DNA of 64,000 nt from positions 247,451,644 to 247,515,643 of the forward strand of contig JAVMKO010000001.1 in assembly GCA_032164245.1 (NCBI GenBank). Direction: 5' to 3'. Below the pieces are notes generated by a model that saw nothing but the letters and a program-made list of their open reading frames with translations, had not been told where the DNA came from and searched no databases. This document shows positions 9,924-21,344 of this stretch, one piece after another; the stretch's first letter is position 1, and the number at the start of each line of letters is the position of its first letter. The position numbers and the translations under genes are program-made. This DNA is from Sternotherus odoratus. Lineage: Eukaryota > Chordata > Testudines > Kinosternidae.

Positions 9924-12541
9924 TCTATATATATAAAAGTCAAGTGGTGTATGTATGAGTGTATGTATGTATGTATGTATGTATGTACGTATGACAGCGA
10001 ACTCCTCCCGCACCGTTTGAGCCAGAGACTTGAAATTTGGTACAGTGAGGGGTCTTGGGGTCTAGATCTTGGTAAGGGTCGAAAAATTTTCGGATCTCAC
10101 CTCTGACGCCCCCCAGGGGTGAAAGTCTTTCAGGGCCAATCACATCAGCTGGGCAGTTAGGTGCTGATGATGTCATAATACCCCCTCCAACAGACACCGC
10201 ACTCGCTCAGCTCGCCCCTCCCTCCTCCAACGGAACCCCGGAGATCCCTCAGCTCACTGCCCCTCCCCCCTCCCAACGGAACCACGGAGATCCCTCAGCT
10301 CACTGCCCCTCCCTCCTCCAACGGAACGCCGGAGATCACTCAGCTCACTGCTCCTCCCCCCTCCCAACGGAACCCCGGAGATCCCTCAGCTCACTGCCCC
10401 TCCCCCCTCCCAACGGAACCCCGGAGATCCCTCAGCTCACTGCCCCTCCCTCCTCCAACGGAACCCCGGAGATCACTCAGCTCACTGCCCCTCCCCCCTC
10501 CAACGGAACCCCGGAGATCACTCAGCTCACTGCCCCTCCCTCCTCCAACGGAACCCCGGAGATCCCTCAGTTCTCTGCCCCTCCCCCCTCCCAATGGAAC
10601 CCCGGAGATCACTCAGCTCACTGCCCCTCCCCCCTCCCAACGGAACCCCGGAGATCACTCAGCTCACTGCCCCTCCCTCCTCCCAACGGAACCCCGGAGA
10701 TCCCTCAGCTCACTGCCCCTCCCCCCTCCAACAGAACCCCGGAGATCACTCAGCTCACTGCCCCTCCCTCCTCCAACGGAACCCCGGAGATCCCTCAGTT
10801 CTCTGCCCCTCCCCCCTCCCAACGGAACCCCGGAGATCCCTCCGTTCTCTGCCCCTCCCCCCTCCCAACGGAACCCCGGAAATCCCTCAGTTCTCGGCCC
10901 CTCCCCCCTCCCAACGGAACCCCGGAGATCCCTCAGCTCACTGCCCCTCCCTCCTCCAACGGAACCCCGGAGATCACTCAGCTCACAGCCCCTCCCCCCT
11001 CCCAACGGAACCCCGGAGATCACTCAGCTCACTGCCCCTCCCTCCTCCAACGGAACCCCGGAGATCACTCAGCTCACTGCCCCTCCCCCTCCCAACGGAA
11101 CCCCGGAGATCACTCAGCTCACTGCCCCTCCCTCCTCCAACGGAACCCCGGAGATCCCTCAGTTCTCTGCCCCTCCCCCCTCCCAATGGAACCCCGGAGA
11201 TCACTCAGCTCACTGCCCCTCCCCCCTCCCAACGGAACCCCGGAGATCACTCAGCTCACTGCCCCTCCCTCCTCCCAACAGAACCCCGGAGATCCCTCAG
11301 CTCACTGCCCCTCCCTCCTCCCAACGGAACCCCGGAGATCCCTCAGCTCACTGCCCCTCCCTCCTCCCAACGGAACCCCAGAGATCACTCAGCTCACTGC
11401 CCCTCCCCCCTCCAACAGAACCCCGGAGATCACTCAGCTCACTGCCCCTCCCTCCTCCAACGGAACCCCGGAGATCCCTCAGTTCTCTGCCCCTCCCCCC
11501 TCCCAATGGAACCCCGGAGATCACTCAGCTCACAGCCCCTCCCCCCTCCCAACGGAACCCCGGAGATCACTCAGCTCACTGCCCCTCCCTCCTCCAACGG
11601 AACCCCGGAGATCACTCAGCTCACTGCCCCTCCCCCCTCCCAACGGAACCCCGGAGATCACTCAGCTCACTGCTCCTCCCCCCTCCCAATGGAACCCCAG
11701 AGATCACTCAGCTCACTGCCCCTCCCCCCTCCCAACGGAACCCCGGAGATCCCTCAGCTCACTGCCCCTCCCTCCTCCAACGGAACCCCGGAGATCACTC
11801 AGCTCACTGCCCCTCCCCCCTCCAACGGAACCCCGGAGATCACTCAGCTCACTGCCCCTCCCCCTCCCAACGGAACCCCGGAGATCCCTCAGCTCACTGC
11901 CCCTCCCTCCTCCAACGGAACCCCGGAGATCACTCAGCTCACGGCCCCTCCCTCCTCCAACGGAACCCCGGAGATCACTCAGCTCACTGCCCCTCCCTCC
12001 TCCAACGGAACCCCGGAGATCACTCAGCTCACTGCCCCTCCCTCCTCCAACGGAACCCCGGAGATCACTCAGCTCACTGCCCCTCCCCCCTCCCAACGGA
12101 ACCCCGGAGATCACTCAGCTCACTGCCCCTCCCTCCTCCAACGGAACCCCGGAGATCACTCAGCTCACTGCCCCTCCCCCCTCCCAACGGAACACCAGAG
12201 ATCCCTCAGTTCTCTGCCCCTCCCCCCTCCCAACGGAACCCCGGACTACATCAGCTCACTGCCCCCCCCCCACCTGCGAAGGTCCCCGGAATCCCTCGGC
12301 TCTGGGCCCCCTCCCCCCCTGCGACGGATCTGAGTTGGGTTTGGTGGGACGGTAAGTGAGGTGGGGGTGTCGGATTCGGTCGGGGGGGTGAGGTGGGGGT
12401 GTCCGGTTTGCTTGGGGGGGTGGGAAGGTGTTGGGGTGGGTGAGGGGTGAGGGGTGGGTGTTGGGGTTGGTCAGGGGGTGTCAGCTGTCTGCCACCTCCC
12501 CACCTCCGACTGACCCGAGCAGCGCCGGGCACTTATGCTAG
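9924..12541 (+). mobile_element. Non-autonomous Helitron with minisatellite cargo
   Basis: The 5' end is TCTATATATATAAAAGTC, preceded by A. The 3' end is GGGCACTTATGCTAG, followed by T. The TC start, CTAG end and A|T insertion site without duplication are the Helitron signature. A short GC-rich stem (cccg...cggg) lies at 12514-12529, just before the CTAG. The left part has a GTAT microsatellite (9950-9990) and unique sequence to about 10200, then the interior is a minisatellite. There is no Rep/helicase coding sequence, so the copy would have depended on an autonomous relative. The 5' terminus matches that of the smaller Helitron at 38126-38599. Confidence 0.8.
10205..12250 (+). repeat. 45/46-bp GC-rich minisatellite, about 45 copies
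   Basis: The unit contains caacggaaccccggagat followed by cactcagctcactgcccctc and a variable CT-rich spacer. Units of 45 and 46 bp alternate (one extra C in the spacer), and variants such as agttctctgcccc recur in blocks. All three plus frames and several minus frames lack stops because the unit lacks them and is close to a multiple of three. This produces false open frames of up to 579 codons (10594-12333) rich in Pro, Ser, Leu and Thr. I regard these as non-coding. Confidence 0.95.
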
Positions 12542-13100
12542 TTATTTATATAGAGCTACAGCAAAGCCATGGCTGGCTACATAGCTGAGACTGTATGTGT
12601 ATGTGCTGTGATGGGAGACTGGCTATTTTCTTGCTCTGGGTCATAGAGCTCTGTCCTTCTTAGTTCATCACCTGTCTGGGTCTCTACACTGTCATCTCTT
12701 GCAACTTCTGCCAAGTGAAAAGAGATGAAGTGAAGGAGAAAAACAGCTCAAGAATCGATATGACAGCCACTGACCAACACCAGCAGCTGAAACAAACAGC
12801 TGGAAATAAATGATGTGCTGAAACACACAGCTGCAGGTGAGATCAATATTCTGTCTTTTAAACTTGTCTTTTTGCCTTTTTTTCTTTGCATGCTATCAAA
12901 ATGTAGTGACCAACAAAAATGGCTCATTTTAATTTTAATTAGTCTCATTTAAATTTGTTGACATGCAGATTTGAGTATTCCCTATCCTTCCTTGTTCACA
13001 ACTAAAATGACTTCAGAGTAATCAGATGTAATTGTTCATGTGTTGTATGGATAGAATTCATGTTATATTCATTTTTAGGCCTTTAATGAGTCACAATGAA
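12542..13100. other. Unassigned sequence
   Basis: AT-rich flank of the Helitron. No gene or repeat recognised. Confidence 0.4.
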
Positions 13101-13104
13101 TCAT

Positions 13105-13245
13105 ATAATATGTTTCTCTGTGATTTAGGCACCTGGCCTGGCACTGGCCACTGTCGATTAGCAGGATACTGGTCTGGATGGACCTTAGGTCTGACCCAGT
13201 ACAACCTTTCTTATGTTCTTATGTTGACGTTCTTATATTCTAACC
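13105..13245 (+). mobile_element. CR1 3' tail fragment
   Basis: The sequence ggcactggccactgtcgatt, then tggtctggatggaccttagg and tgacccagtacaacctttct, is the 3' end of a common sauropsid CR1 subfamily. It ends in degenerate copies of the octamer ttcttatg (ttatgttcttatg). It is severely 5' truncated. Confidence 0.85.
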
Positions 13246-13534
13246 TCCCTACTTAACTAGCTACAGCCTCACTCTTTACTCCAGTAAGTCCAAGTACTCA
13301 GGATTGCATAGGTCTTGGCAACAGTGATACTGGGTCCAGCTCTGGTTTGTCCTTCTCAGGTGATTACTCTCTGGCACCGTGCACCTCCTGACTCCTGCCC
13401 TGGATCCCTGGTGAGCCACTTTGTCCCTACCAGTCTTTGGGCAGGTTTTCAGCTGCTTCACTATGCTTGCTGCATTTCTTCTGTCTGATCTCCAAACACA
13501 CACCCTGTTACTCTCTCTCTCTCCACTCCCCGCA

Positions 13535-13667
13535 GCCCACATTGGACTGGGACAGCGAACTGCGGCCAGTGGAAGCCGCAGTCGGCGAACCAGCAAGTAA
13601 ACAAACCAGCGGGGCCCGCTAAGGGTGCTTACCCTGCGGTCCCGCATGCCAAGGTTGCCGATCCCTG
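13535..13667 (+). mobile_element. hAT MITE (family 1), right half only
   Basis: From the centre (cattggactgggacagcgaa) to the terminus (ggttgccgatccctg at 13653-13667), this matches the right arm of the foldback element at 32689-32991 and the element at 22182-22469. The left arm is missing. Confidence 0.75.
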
Positions 13668-13694
13668 ATATAGAACCATCTATAAATAATCACT

Positions 13695-15090
13695 CCCCTA
13701 TCACCAGGAAAGGTTACAGGAAAAGAAGGAATTCCCACTGAAATACTGAAGCAGGGATGCCAGGTTGTGCTTCAATAATTGCACAATGCCTTGCTTACCT
13801 TTTGGAGAGAAGGAGGGTTATCACAAGACATGAAGGATGTCAGCATCATCAGATTGTACAAAAACAAAGGAGATCAGAATGATGGTAACAACTATAGAGG
13901 AACCTCTCTCCTTAGTGTTGCTGGCATGGCATTCTCAATAGACTGCAAGTTCTTGCTGATGTGTTTATACAGAGGCTGGTGTGGTTTCTATGCTAGTAGA
14001 TCAACTATTGACATAATCTTTGCACTAAATCAACTTCAAGAAAAGTGTTGAGAACATGGAAAACCTCTCTACATGGCCTCCAGCAGTCTTACAGAGGCTT
14101 CTGATCTGGTCAGCATAAAGGATCTTTTCCAATCGCGTGAGAGAGTTGGTTGCCTCTGACTCCACATCCATCTGATTTGATCCTTCCATGATGGCATGAA
14201 GGCCGGTATGATGTTGATCAGTCTTTCAGATTTGAAATCTGCAGTTGTGTCAACAAGGGATGTATTTTGGCATCAACACTTTTTGGTATTTTCTACTCTC
14301 TGCTGCTTCATCATTCTTTCTCACCTAGCACCATCAATGTAAATCTACATGTGAGATTAGATGTAAAACTCTTCAAAATTGCACATCTAGAAGCAAAAAG
14401 CACAAAAACCTTCTAAAATAATGTCTTTTCACCAATAATTCAGTGCTCATTGCAGACAGTGAAGAGGAGCTCCAAAAACTTTGCAATAGCTTTGCTAGTG
14501 TGTGACGAATTTGAACTAACCATGAGTCAAAAGAAGACAATGATTGTAGCACAAGATGTGCACAAGTTCTGTTATCTAGTATCAACTGTATCATATAACT
14601 TGTCTCGGGATGACAGGCTCAGTTCTCACATTGGAAAGGCAGCTACCACACTAGGACAACTGTTCAAGTGCGTGTGGAATAACAGGGAATTGACATTGTA
14701 CACCAAGATAGGTTCTATAGATGTGTAGTCTGAGCATGCGGCTATATGATGGTTTAACCTGGAGAGGTTAAACACCTTCCATACCCTCTGTTCTCATGAT
14801 ATTCTAAATATCACATCGGAAAATAATTTCCATAAGATGGGAAGATGAAGCTAGCAACAGGCCACACTGTAAGCCTGCACTGTACTTAGGGAGTCAAAGA
14901 GGGCAAAGAGCGATGGTTGAGAGAGAGGAAAATGAAGAGAGCAAAGAGGAAAGGTCAGCAGGACTCAAGTGCTAGTAGTGCTCCAACTTTATCTTCTGGC
15001 CCTCTGCCTTGCACCTGCACTATTTGTGGCAAGGACTGTTGCTTGAGAATTGGACTTTTTATCCACTTGTGTTGCTGCAGCATCACACAG
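13695..15090 (+). pseudogene. Decayed non-LTR retrotransposon ORF2 (RT to C-terminus)
   Basis: Plus-strand remnant of a LINE reverse transcriptase. In order: an RT fingers motif with NNYRGTSLLS at about 13889-13918, a GF..GRSTID-like piece (FYASRSTIDIIFALNQLQ) at about 13988-14040, SFHDGMKAG near 14180, a segment around 14450-14700 with an FCYLVST thumb motif and IGKAATTLGQL, and a terminal CxxC...H-type finger (cctgcactatttgtggcaag, about 15014) near the end. Many stops and frameshifts separate these, and the catalytic FADD region is not readable. By style it belongs to the RTE/jockey-like LINEs rather than CR1 or L1; I am unsure of the clade. Confidence 0.75.
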
Positions 15091-15099
15091 TAACTGAAC

Positions 15100-16870
15100 T
15101 GCTTTGGTGTGTGTACCATTAACTTTCTGAGTCAGACAGTTGCTATTCCTGACTCATATACATATTGGAAGAAGGCCCATCGGCATATTCAGATCACTAT
15201 TCAGATGCTTCCTTAAAGAACCTGAAGAAAATCAAAATTAAACAGATGTACCAATTAGAGCAAAATATGTATATTGTTCTCATTTTAAAAAAAAGATGCT
15301 TTAGTGTATAGGAAACATCTGACTGGTGATCAGAATACTGTGGTGGACATTCTTTCATTATACATGAATAAGAGTGATCTTGCAATCAGCACATCTTTAT
15401 TTTCACCTTACATATTCTAAAAACCTGACCTTTAAAAAAAAAATTTTTTTTAAAAAAAGACAAGTAAGTGTATTTTATTCATGGCTTGCAGTTTTGCAGT
15501 ATCGTATGATTGGCACAGAAAGAAATATTATGTTGTACTATTCTATGGAAGACAGGCCCAAGGCTATTCATATGAGAGAACTAATAACCATGCTGGCAAA
15601 AGAAATTTCTTATTAAAACCTTGTTAAAGAACTACAATAATTCATTAAGGGTTATATCATTATAAAAATCCATCATGGTTATCGACTGCTTCCCGGGGCT
15701 TCGGTTTAGTAAAGTTTGACATGCCCTTTATGCTCTGAAATTAGGTAAAGCTAAAAATGATTTATGCACCAAAAATGTTAGACATTTTATGAAGCACAAA
15801 AATAAATATTCACAGCTTCTCTAACCTTGACTCAGTACCTCAAGGGTTCACAGCCCAGAAAAAGGAGTTTGAAAATGGACAGTTTAAAACCTTCTATATT
15901 CAATAAGTAAAATCCTAGTTCCATTACAATAAGTGGGATTATAATTGTCAGTGAAAGCAGGATTTGGCCCAAGGAAAATAGTCCTATGAAAAGAACTATG
16001 GGCAACATGAAACTGGACTGATTAAATGAGACCAGGAAAAACACCAGATGTGAGCAAACATACTGATTTAAAATGTCATGGTAAGATTGAAAGAGAAGTA
16101 TTTTGCAGGACTAATTCCTTTCCTCGCTCCATGCCTAGTTTCGCTTCTGGCTAAAATTATGGAAATCTTCTCCTGGCAAAAACTCTTTACTATTTAAAAT
16201 GCAATTAGGAAAATGGGAACAGTGAAGTGTAAGTTTATGTAAGGTGCCCTCAAAAAAGTGACAAACAGACATGTACCAATTCCAAACAGGCACGCAGATG
16301 TGTACCAATTCCATGCCCTATGAATTCATTGCTCTCGCTATGCTGTGCCCTGTGCTCACTAGGACCTTCAGTGTGACATAGGATCTAGAATTCTGAAACA
16401 GTCCAAAAGTGAATGTTCCTATAACCAGAGCAAAGGAGAATCTCTGTTAGCTGTTAACGTTTTAGGTTTAGGATGAAATGAAGTGTTCTATCTTCATCTA
16501 GTAGTGAGCAGTGGTGCACATGCACAGTGGTTGGTTCATTAGTGGTCATCAGCCAGATATTTCTGTAGTAAGTATGCAATTTTTCATACGTATCATTGAC
16601 ATCAATGCTCAATTTTATTACATTCCAATGTCAACTTACTTACAGAATGTCCAAACTTGTTAATTTTTGCCATTCGTGCTGACATTAATACAAATATATC
16701 AGAGTAACTGGCACACTTGTTGGCTCTCTCACTGACAGGCCAAAGGCTAAATGAGTTAGAGAAATTGAAATAACCTTTCACCCTGGAGATGATTCCTCTC
16801 AATCAGAACTGAGGCACAGCACAAATTCCACAGGTTGGCTAGATGTGTGTATTGTACTGCATTACTGTCC
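15100..16870. other. Unassigned sequence
   Basis: AT-rich DNA with no recognised element. A run of A, T then A (15433-15458) is a low-complexity palindrome. A tandem near-duplication (gacatgtaccaattccaaac / cagatgtgtaccaattccat) lies at 16269-16314. Part of the 3' end of the adjacent hAT transposase could extend here, but I cannot see its dimerisation motif. Confidence 0.35.
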
Positions 16871-16879
16871 ATCTCTCAA

Positions 16880-18390
16880 AAAATCTTCTGCCACCTTTCG
16901 GTGATAGGCGTTCTCTGATGGCTCCAGTCTGAAAGATAAGTGGAAACAATTGAGTTTGCACTAGATCACTCATCAAAGAGATGATTTTCATCCAACATAT
17001 TTAAGGTGGGAATTCTGGTGCGGGGCTTGCTGTCTTGCATTTCCTCCCACTGCAGCGTATTCCTCCACAGAGCCCACTAAAACTTTTTAGTGCACTCAAA
17101 GGCAGGTTTCTGATGCTGTAAGTAGGACAATCATGTTGTGTACAAATTGTCAGCTACACGGTAAAGCTTCCTTTCTTTCATTTGCTCGCATTCTACAAGA
17201 GCATTCAGTAAGTTCTTCACTTCTTTTGTGACAAATCTTTCTCCAAGCCTCTCCGATAACATATTTGTAATGCAACTTCTGTCACTGACGAATAGTTTTT
17301 CTCTATCATCTCCGTTATGTTTCGGTACATGGCAGTTTGTTTGTTGGCAAATAGAAGCCACAGTTGAGTGGCAGGATCATCAAAGAGCTTCTTTAGCAGT
17401 GTCGGGCATTTATCTTGAGAAAGCAAATATGCCTGAAGCCCATCAAAAATCAACAAAATCCTGTGTATTGCTGGTCTCAATGAGAGGAATTGCATGCTGC
17501 CATGTCAAAGCTCACCACATCTAAAGGAAGACAGCCAACGGCAATTTGGAGGCAGTTATGCACAATATGTGCATCACACCCAATACCAAAGATCTCTTTT
17601 CCTAAGTTTACCTGTAGCTTTTGCCACAGATAGTTTTTTCCCATAACGCCTGGCACCCCCAAAGTTAGTATTGTTGTGTACACAAATTCCAACAATCTTG
17701 TCGCTAAGAGTACTTCTCAATCACTTGCTGAAAGAATGCACACTGCAAATCTGATGCTTTTCTGGGTAGAGATGAAATTTTCTGGGTAGAGGTGAATATT
17801 TTTTTTGTGCAAACGTCAATTAGTGGGAGAAAATACCATATAAGAACAGGAAATAGTTTTTGCTCCTTTTTGTTTGATCCACGCTAAGCGTAATAAGTGA
17901 ACACTTGTCCAACTCAAGCTGCACTTCTTTAATAGATAAAGGGGCTAAGATATTGCAAACAATTGCTTCCAATTGTGTATGAACAGGTGAAAACTTAAAT
18001 TGGTATAATTTCCTAAAGAATTGTGATGTACAGTCACCAGACCGGAAACTGTCAGTGCCTCACTCACTGGCAAGAACATATTCAGCTCCTGTGTCTTGCC
18101 TCAGAAAAAATCCTGAAACTCTTGATGTTGAACACTTACTTTTATCAGCATCTCTGTGTTTCTTCCTTTGAAGGTGCTGGGTAATGTCATTTTGACCATT
18201 GTGGGCAATGGAGAAATGTGCTCCACATGTCTCACATATAACTTTGCTGTTGTCCAATGTTGAAATGTCTTTTTTTGTAAACTTGACCTGGTTTTGAAGG
18301 TCTTCATTAAAATTACACAGATGTTTCCAAGACATTTTTATAGCAAAAAATGACCACACATAAACTATTGATTCTTCTAAGGACACAGGT
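16880..18390 (-). pseudogene. Broken hAT transposase with BED zinc finger
   Basis: Minus-strand remnant of a hAT-superfamily DNA transposase. The N-terminal piece (18060-18386) has a BED-type zinc finger: C-E-T-C-G then DITQHLQRKKH, giving the CxxC...HxxxxxH spacing. Next come KEVQLELDKCSLITLSVDQT followed by FLFLYGIF (about 17830-17940), equivalent to the hAT catalytic-core strand. The IGCDAHIVHNCLQ motif (about 17550-17585) is highly typical of hAT. The segment FLSLRPAIHRIL lies at about 17450-17490, and ITERWQKIFE near 16890. Frames change at least four times and there are internal stops, so no active enzyme can be made. The C-terminal dimerisation region is not visible. Confidence 0.8.
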
Positions 18391-18559
18391 CACACAAGAC
18401 ACAAAAGTAACAAAAGCATCACCTGGCACAATCATGTGATTGGTGGCTGTACTGCCTTCACACATGGGCAATGGAAAGCATCAGCTGCTTTCTGGGGTGC
18501 CTCCCTCTGAGACAGCACCCCTGCCAACAGCAGCACAGAAATAAGGGGAGCATAAACAT

Positions 18560-18895
18560 AAGAACGGCCATAGTAGGTCAGACCAAAGCTCCATCTAGCT
18601 CAGTATCATGTCTTCTGGCAGTGGTTAATGCCAAATGCCCCAGAGGGCAGAAGTTAATGCCAGTGCCCCAGCATATAGCAAACAGAGGCTAGGGACACCA
18701 TCCCCACCCATCCTGGCTAATAGCCATTGATGGACCTATTCTCCATCTAATTAGTTTTGGAACCCAGTTATGGTCTTGGTCTTCACAACATCCTCTGGCA
18801 AAGCATTCCATTGGTTGACTGTGCCTTTTGTGAAGGTATGGTGATGTTGCTACCCTTATTTCTAAGAAGACCATCCTTGGAAAAAAGGGAATGTG
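18560..18895 (-). mobile_element. CR1 3' region fragment
   Basis: The plus strand starts acataagaacggccatagta and continues with ctccatctagctcagtatca, gaggctagggacaccatccc and ttcacaacatcctctggcaa. This is the reverse complement of the same CR1 subfamily whose tail is at 13105-13245. It has internal deletions and no usable frame. Confidence 0.8.
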
Positions 18896-19377
18896 TGAAT
18901 GAACTGTCTATTCTCCTTATAGGGATTTTTTGGATACATGTCAGTCTGCCTCTGGCTGGGACCCTGCTCCTGACAGCCCCTGTTTTACTGAACCAATTCC
19001 TTGCTATGGGACAAGTTAATCTCCAAGTCAAATGATTTACATGGAGATTTCTATGGCCTGGTAAATCTGCTATTTAAACATCAGGGGAGAATTTATTTGC
19101 AAGTGTTCCTTCACAAGGCATTCTTTGAACACTGGCTCAGCCCAGCATCTGAACACACCTCTCTGCCTCTTCTGCAGGCAGCCTGATTTTTGGCTCAGGG
19201 GGACTCTTAGCTACCACAAAATGTGCAATTAAAAACCCCTTCCAATTTCAAACTGCCTCATCACTCAGGCTCCCAAGCTAGGCAAACATTGGAGCTGTGA
19301 TGAGACCATCACACTGTTTTCAGCCTGCAGCTGCAAGTCAGCTAACCAACAAAAATCGGTGTTTACAAATTAGAGCA
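18896..19377. other. Unassigned sequence
   Basis: No gene or repeat recognised; the first 100 bases may be the diverged remainder of the CR1 fragment. Confidence 0.35.
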
Positions 19378-19596
19378 CTGCCACTAAGCCCCTTCGGTTG
19401 GCCTGCGTGCGGCATCCTTCAACCCTGCTGATGCTGACAATCCATTTAGCCGTGCTGTGTGCCCATCCATAAGTTGGGTTCAAACCTTTTCTTTGCTGAC
19501 CTTGTACTGAGCTGATAGGAAAATTAATTTAGTGCTCCTATACAGCCTCCTGGTCGTGTTGCTCAAAGCATTCTATATTGAGCCTCACAGTAAGCA
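19378..19596 (+). repeat. Unidentified dispersed repeat, copy 1
   Basis: About 200 bp closely resembles the reverse complement of 36912-37112. Shared blocks include ctgacaatccatttagcc, ccttttctttgctgaccttg, gctgataggaaaattaattt and gcattctatattgagcctca. I do not recognise the family. It encodes nothing readable. It ends at ctcacagtaag in both places. Confidence 0.75.
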
Positions 19597-19604
19597 AGGC
19601 TCAG

Positions 19605-19770
19605 ACTTTGAGGCAGTGTAGAAGTAAGGGTGTCAATTCCATGTCACCCTTACTTCCCTGCGCTGCCTTGGAGCTGGCAAGTGGGACTGCTGCCCAGGGG
19701 GTCAGCTCTGAAAGCAGCACTGCCTTCCAGCAGCAAATTTCTCTGCCGCTGCTGGCGGGCATCACTGCCT
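19605..19770. mobile_element. Fragment of TAGGGCCC-type hAT family
   Basis: The block agaagtaagggtgtcaattc, catgtcacccttacttccct and the ggagctgg/cagctctgaa sequence resembles the interior of the hAT element at 62191-62822, which contains the same cagaagtaagggtggcaat inverted pair. No termini are present here. Confidence 0.5.
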
Positions 19771-20458
19771 TCAGCTGGCAAGAGCACAACTCTCCACTCT
19801 GTCACCCTACTCTTTGTGCATCCTGCTTAAAGACCAGTGACTGCACTCACTGAACTCAGGAAGGAGTGCACCATTCTAATGTGTGCAGCACACTCATTTT
19901 TACCAGAGCATCCGGCTGCTTGGGAAGGGATTCTACATCTCTGAGGCACAATCCTTTAAGTAAACTCCTCATTATCCTGTGAGGCAAGCAGTGGACCATT
20001 GCTCCAGTTAACCCAGACATGAGAACTACCTGTAGTGTTCAGCCAGAGAGTGGGGGCTGCTGCCTGGTGGGGAAAGGTTTGAAAGCAGCACTGCCTGTCA
20101 GCAGCAAATTTATCTGATTATGCTGCTGGTGGGCAGTGCTGCCTTCAACACTGACCTCTCCCTCCTGACAGCAGCTGCTGCTCTCTGCTCTGCCTGGCAA
20201 CTGGAGAGCTTGGGCTATTGCCTTCTGGAAGAAAGCTTCTCTGAGGCTGTGCCTGCCTTCAGAGCTGACCCCAGCAGCAGCCTCTGCTCTCTGCTCTGCC
20301 TTGCAGCCGGATAGAGGGGGGAAGCTACTTCCCAGGGGAACAGCTCTGAAGTCAGTGCTGCCTGCATACCTCAGGGACAAATGGCCAGTTTTAATGAAAA
20401 TGTAGGAACGACTAGAACACAGAACTGAAAAAGAGGACTGTCCTGGCCAAAACAGGAC
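19771..20458. other. Unassigned, CAG/CTG-rich sequence
   Basis: Rich in ctgctg, cagcag and ctctgctctgc words on both strands. Minus-strand frame 20039-20578 (179 codons) and others pass through it without a recognisable domain. It may be diverged interior of the hAT family seen at 19605-19770. Confidence 0.35.
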
Positions 20459-21337
20459 ACTAAACTGTGGGGAGAGGTAGATAATGCTGGAGGGTAGGAA
20501 CAGGGTCCAGAGTGACATAGGCAAATTGGAGAATTGGTCCAAAATAAAACTGATGAGATTCAATAAGGACAATTTCATAGTCCTGCACTTAGGACAGGAG
20601 GATCCAATGCAGTGCTACAGACTAGGTACCAAATGGCTAGGCAGCAGGCCTGCAGAAAAGGACCTGGGATTACAGTGGCGAGAAGCTGGATATGCGTCAC
20701 TAATGTGCCCTTGTTGCCAAGAAGGCTAACGGCAGATTGGGCTGCATTAGTAGGAGCATTGCTAGCAGATGGAGGGAAGTGACTATTCCCCTCTATCTGG
20801 CACTTGTGAGGCCACAGCTGGAATATTGTGTCCACTTTTGGGGCACCCACTATAGAAAGGAAGTGGACAAATTGGAGACAGTCCAGTGGAGGACAATGAA
20901 AATGTTTAGTGGGCTGGAGCGCATGGTTTATGAGGAGAGGCTGAGGGAACAGGGCTTGTTTAGTGTACAGAAGAAAAGATGAGGGGGGATTTGATAGCTT
21001 CATTCAGCTACCTGAAGGGGGGTTCCAAAGAGGATGGAGCTTGGCTGTTCTCAGTAGTGGCAGATGACAGAACAAGGAGTAATGGCCTCAAGTTGCAGTG
21101 TGGGAGGTCTAGGCTGGATATTAGGAAACACTATTTCAGTAGGAAGGTGGTGAGCCACTGGAATAGGTTATCTAGGGATATGGTGGAATCTCTATCCTTA
21201 GAGGTTTTTAAGGCCTACCTTGAAAAAAGCCTTGGTTGGGATGATTTAGTTGGGGTTGGTCCTACTTTGAGCGGGAGGTTGGACTAGATGACCACCTGAG
21301 GTCTCTTACAACCCTAATCTTCTATGATTCTGTGATA
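20459..21337 (+). mobile_element. CR1 LINE, 5' truncated ORF2 C-terminus and 3' end
   Basis: Plus-strand CR1. Translated pieces include [69 protein letters not shown] and VVSHWNRLSRDMVESLSLEV. These are the familiar C-terminal third of CR1 ORF2, in order but frameshifted. The 3' end reaches gggaggttggactagatgac and the octamer tail (tctatgattctgtg) at 21322-21335. The catalytic RT motifs lie upstream of the truncation. Confidence 0.9.
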
Positions 21338-21344
21338 TGGTCAC

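Noticed and set aside
10594..12355. Long plus-strand open frames (579 and 389 codons) and minus-strand Gly/Arg-rich frames
   Set aside because: They follow the 45-bp minisatellite, and all three plus frames are open over the same DNA. This is a property of a stop-free unit, not selection for protein.
9924..12541. CRISPR array or satellite centromere for the minisatellite
   Set aside because: Units are directly adjacent with no unique spacers, and the array is bounded by Helitron termini.
20039..20578. 179-codon minus-strand frame as a gene
   Set aside because: The composition is repetitive (CAG/CTG words), its start overlaps the CR1 at 20459, and no domain is visible.
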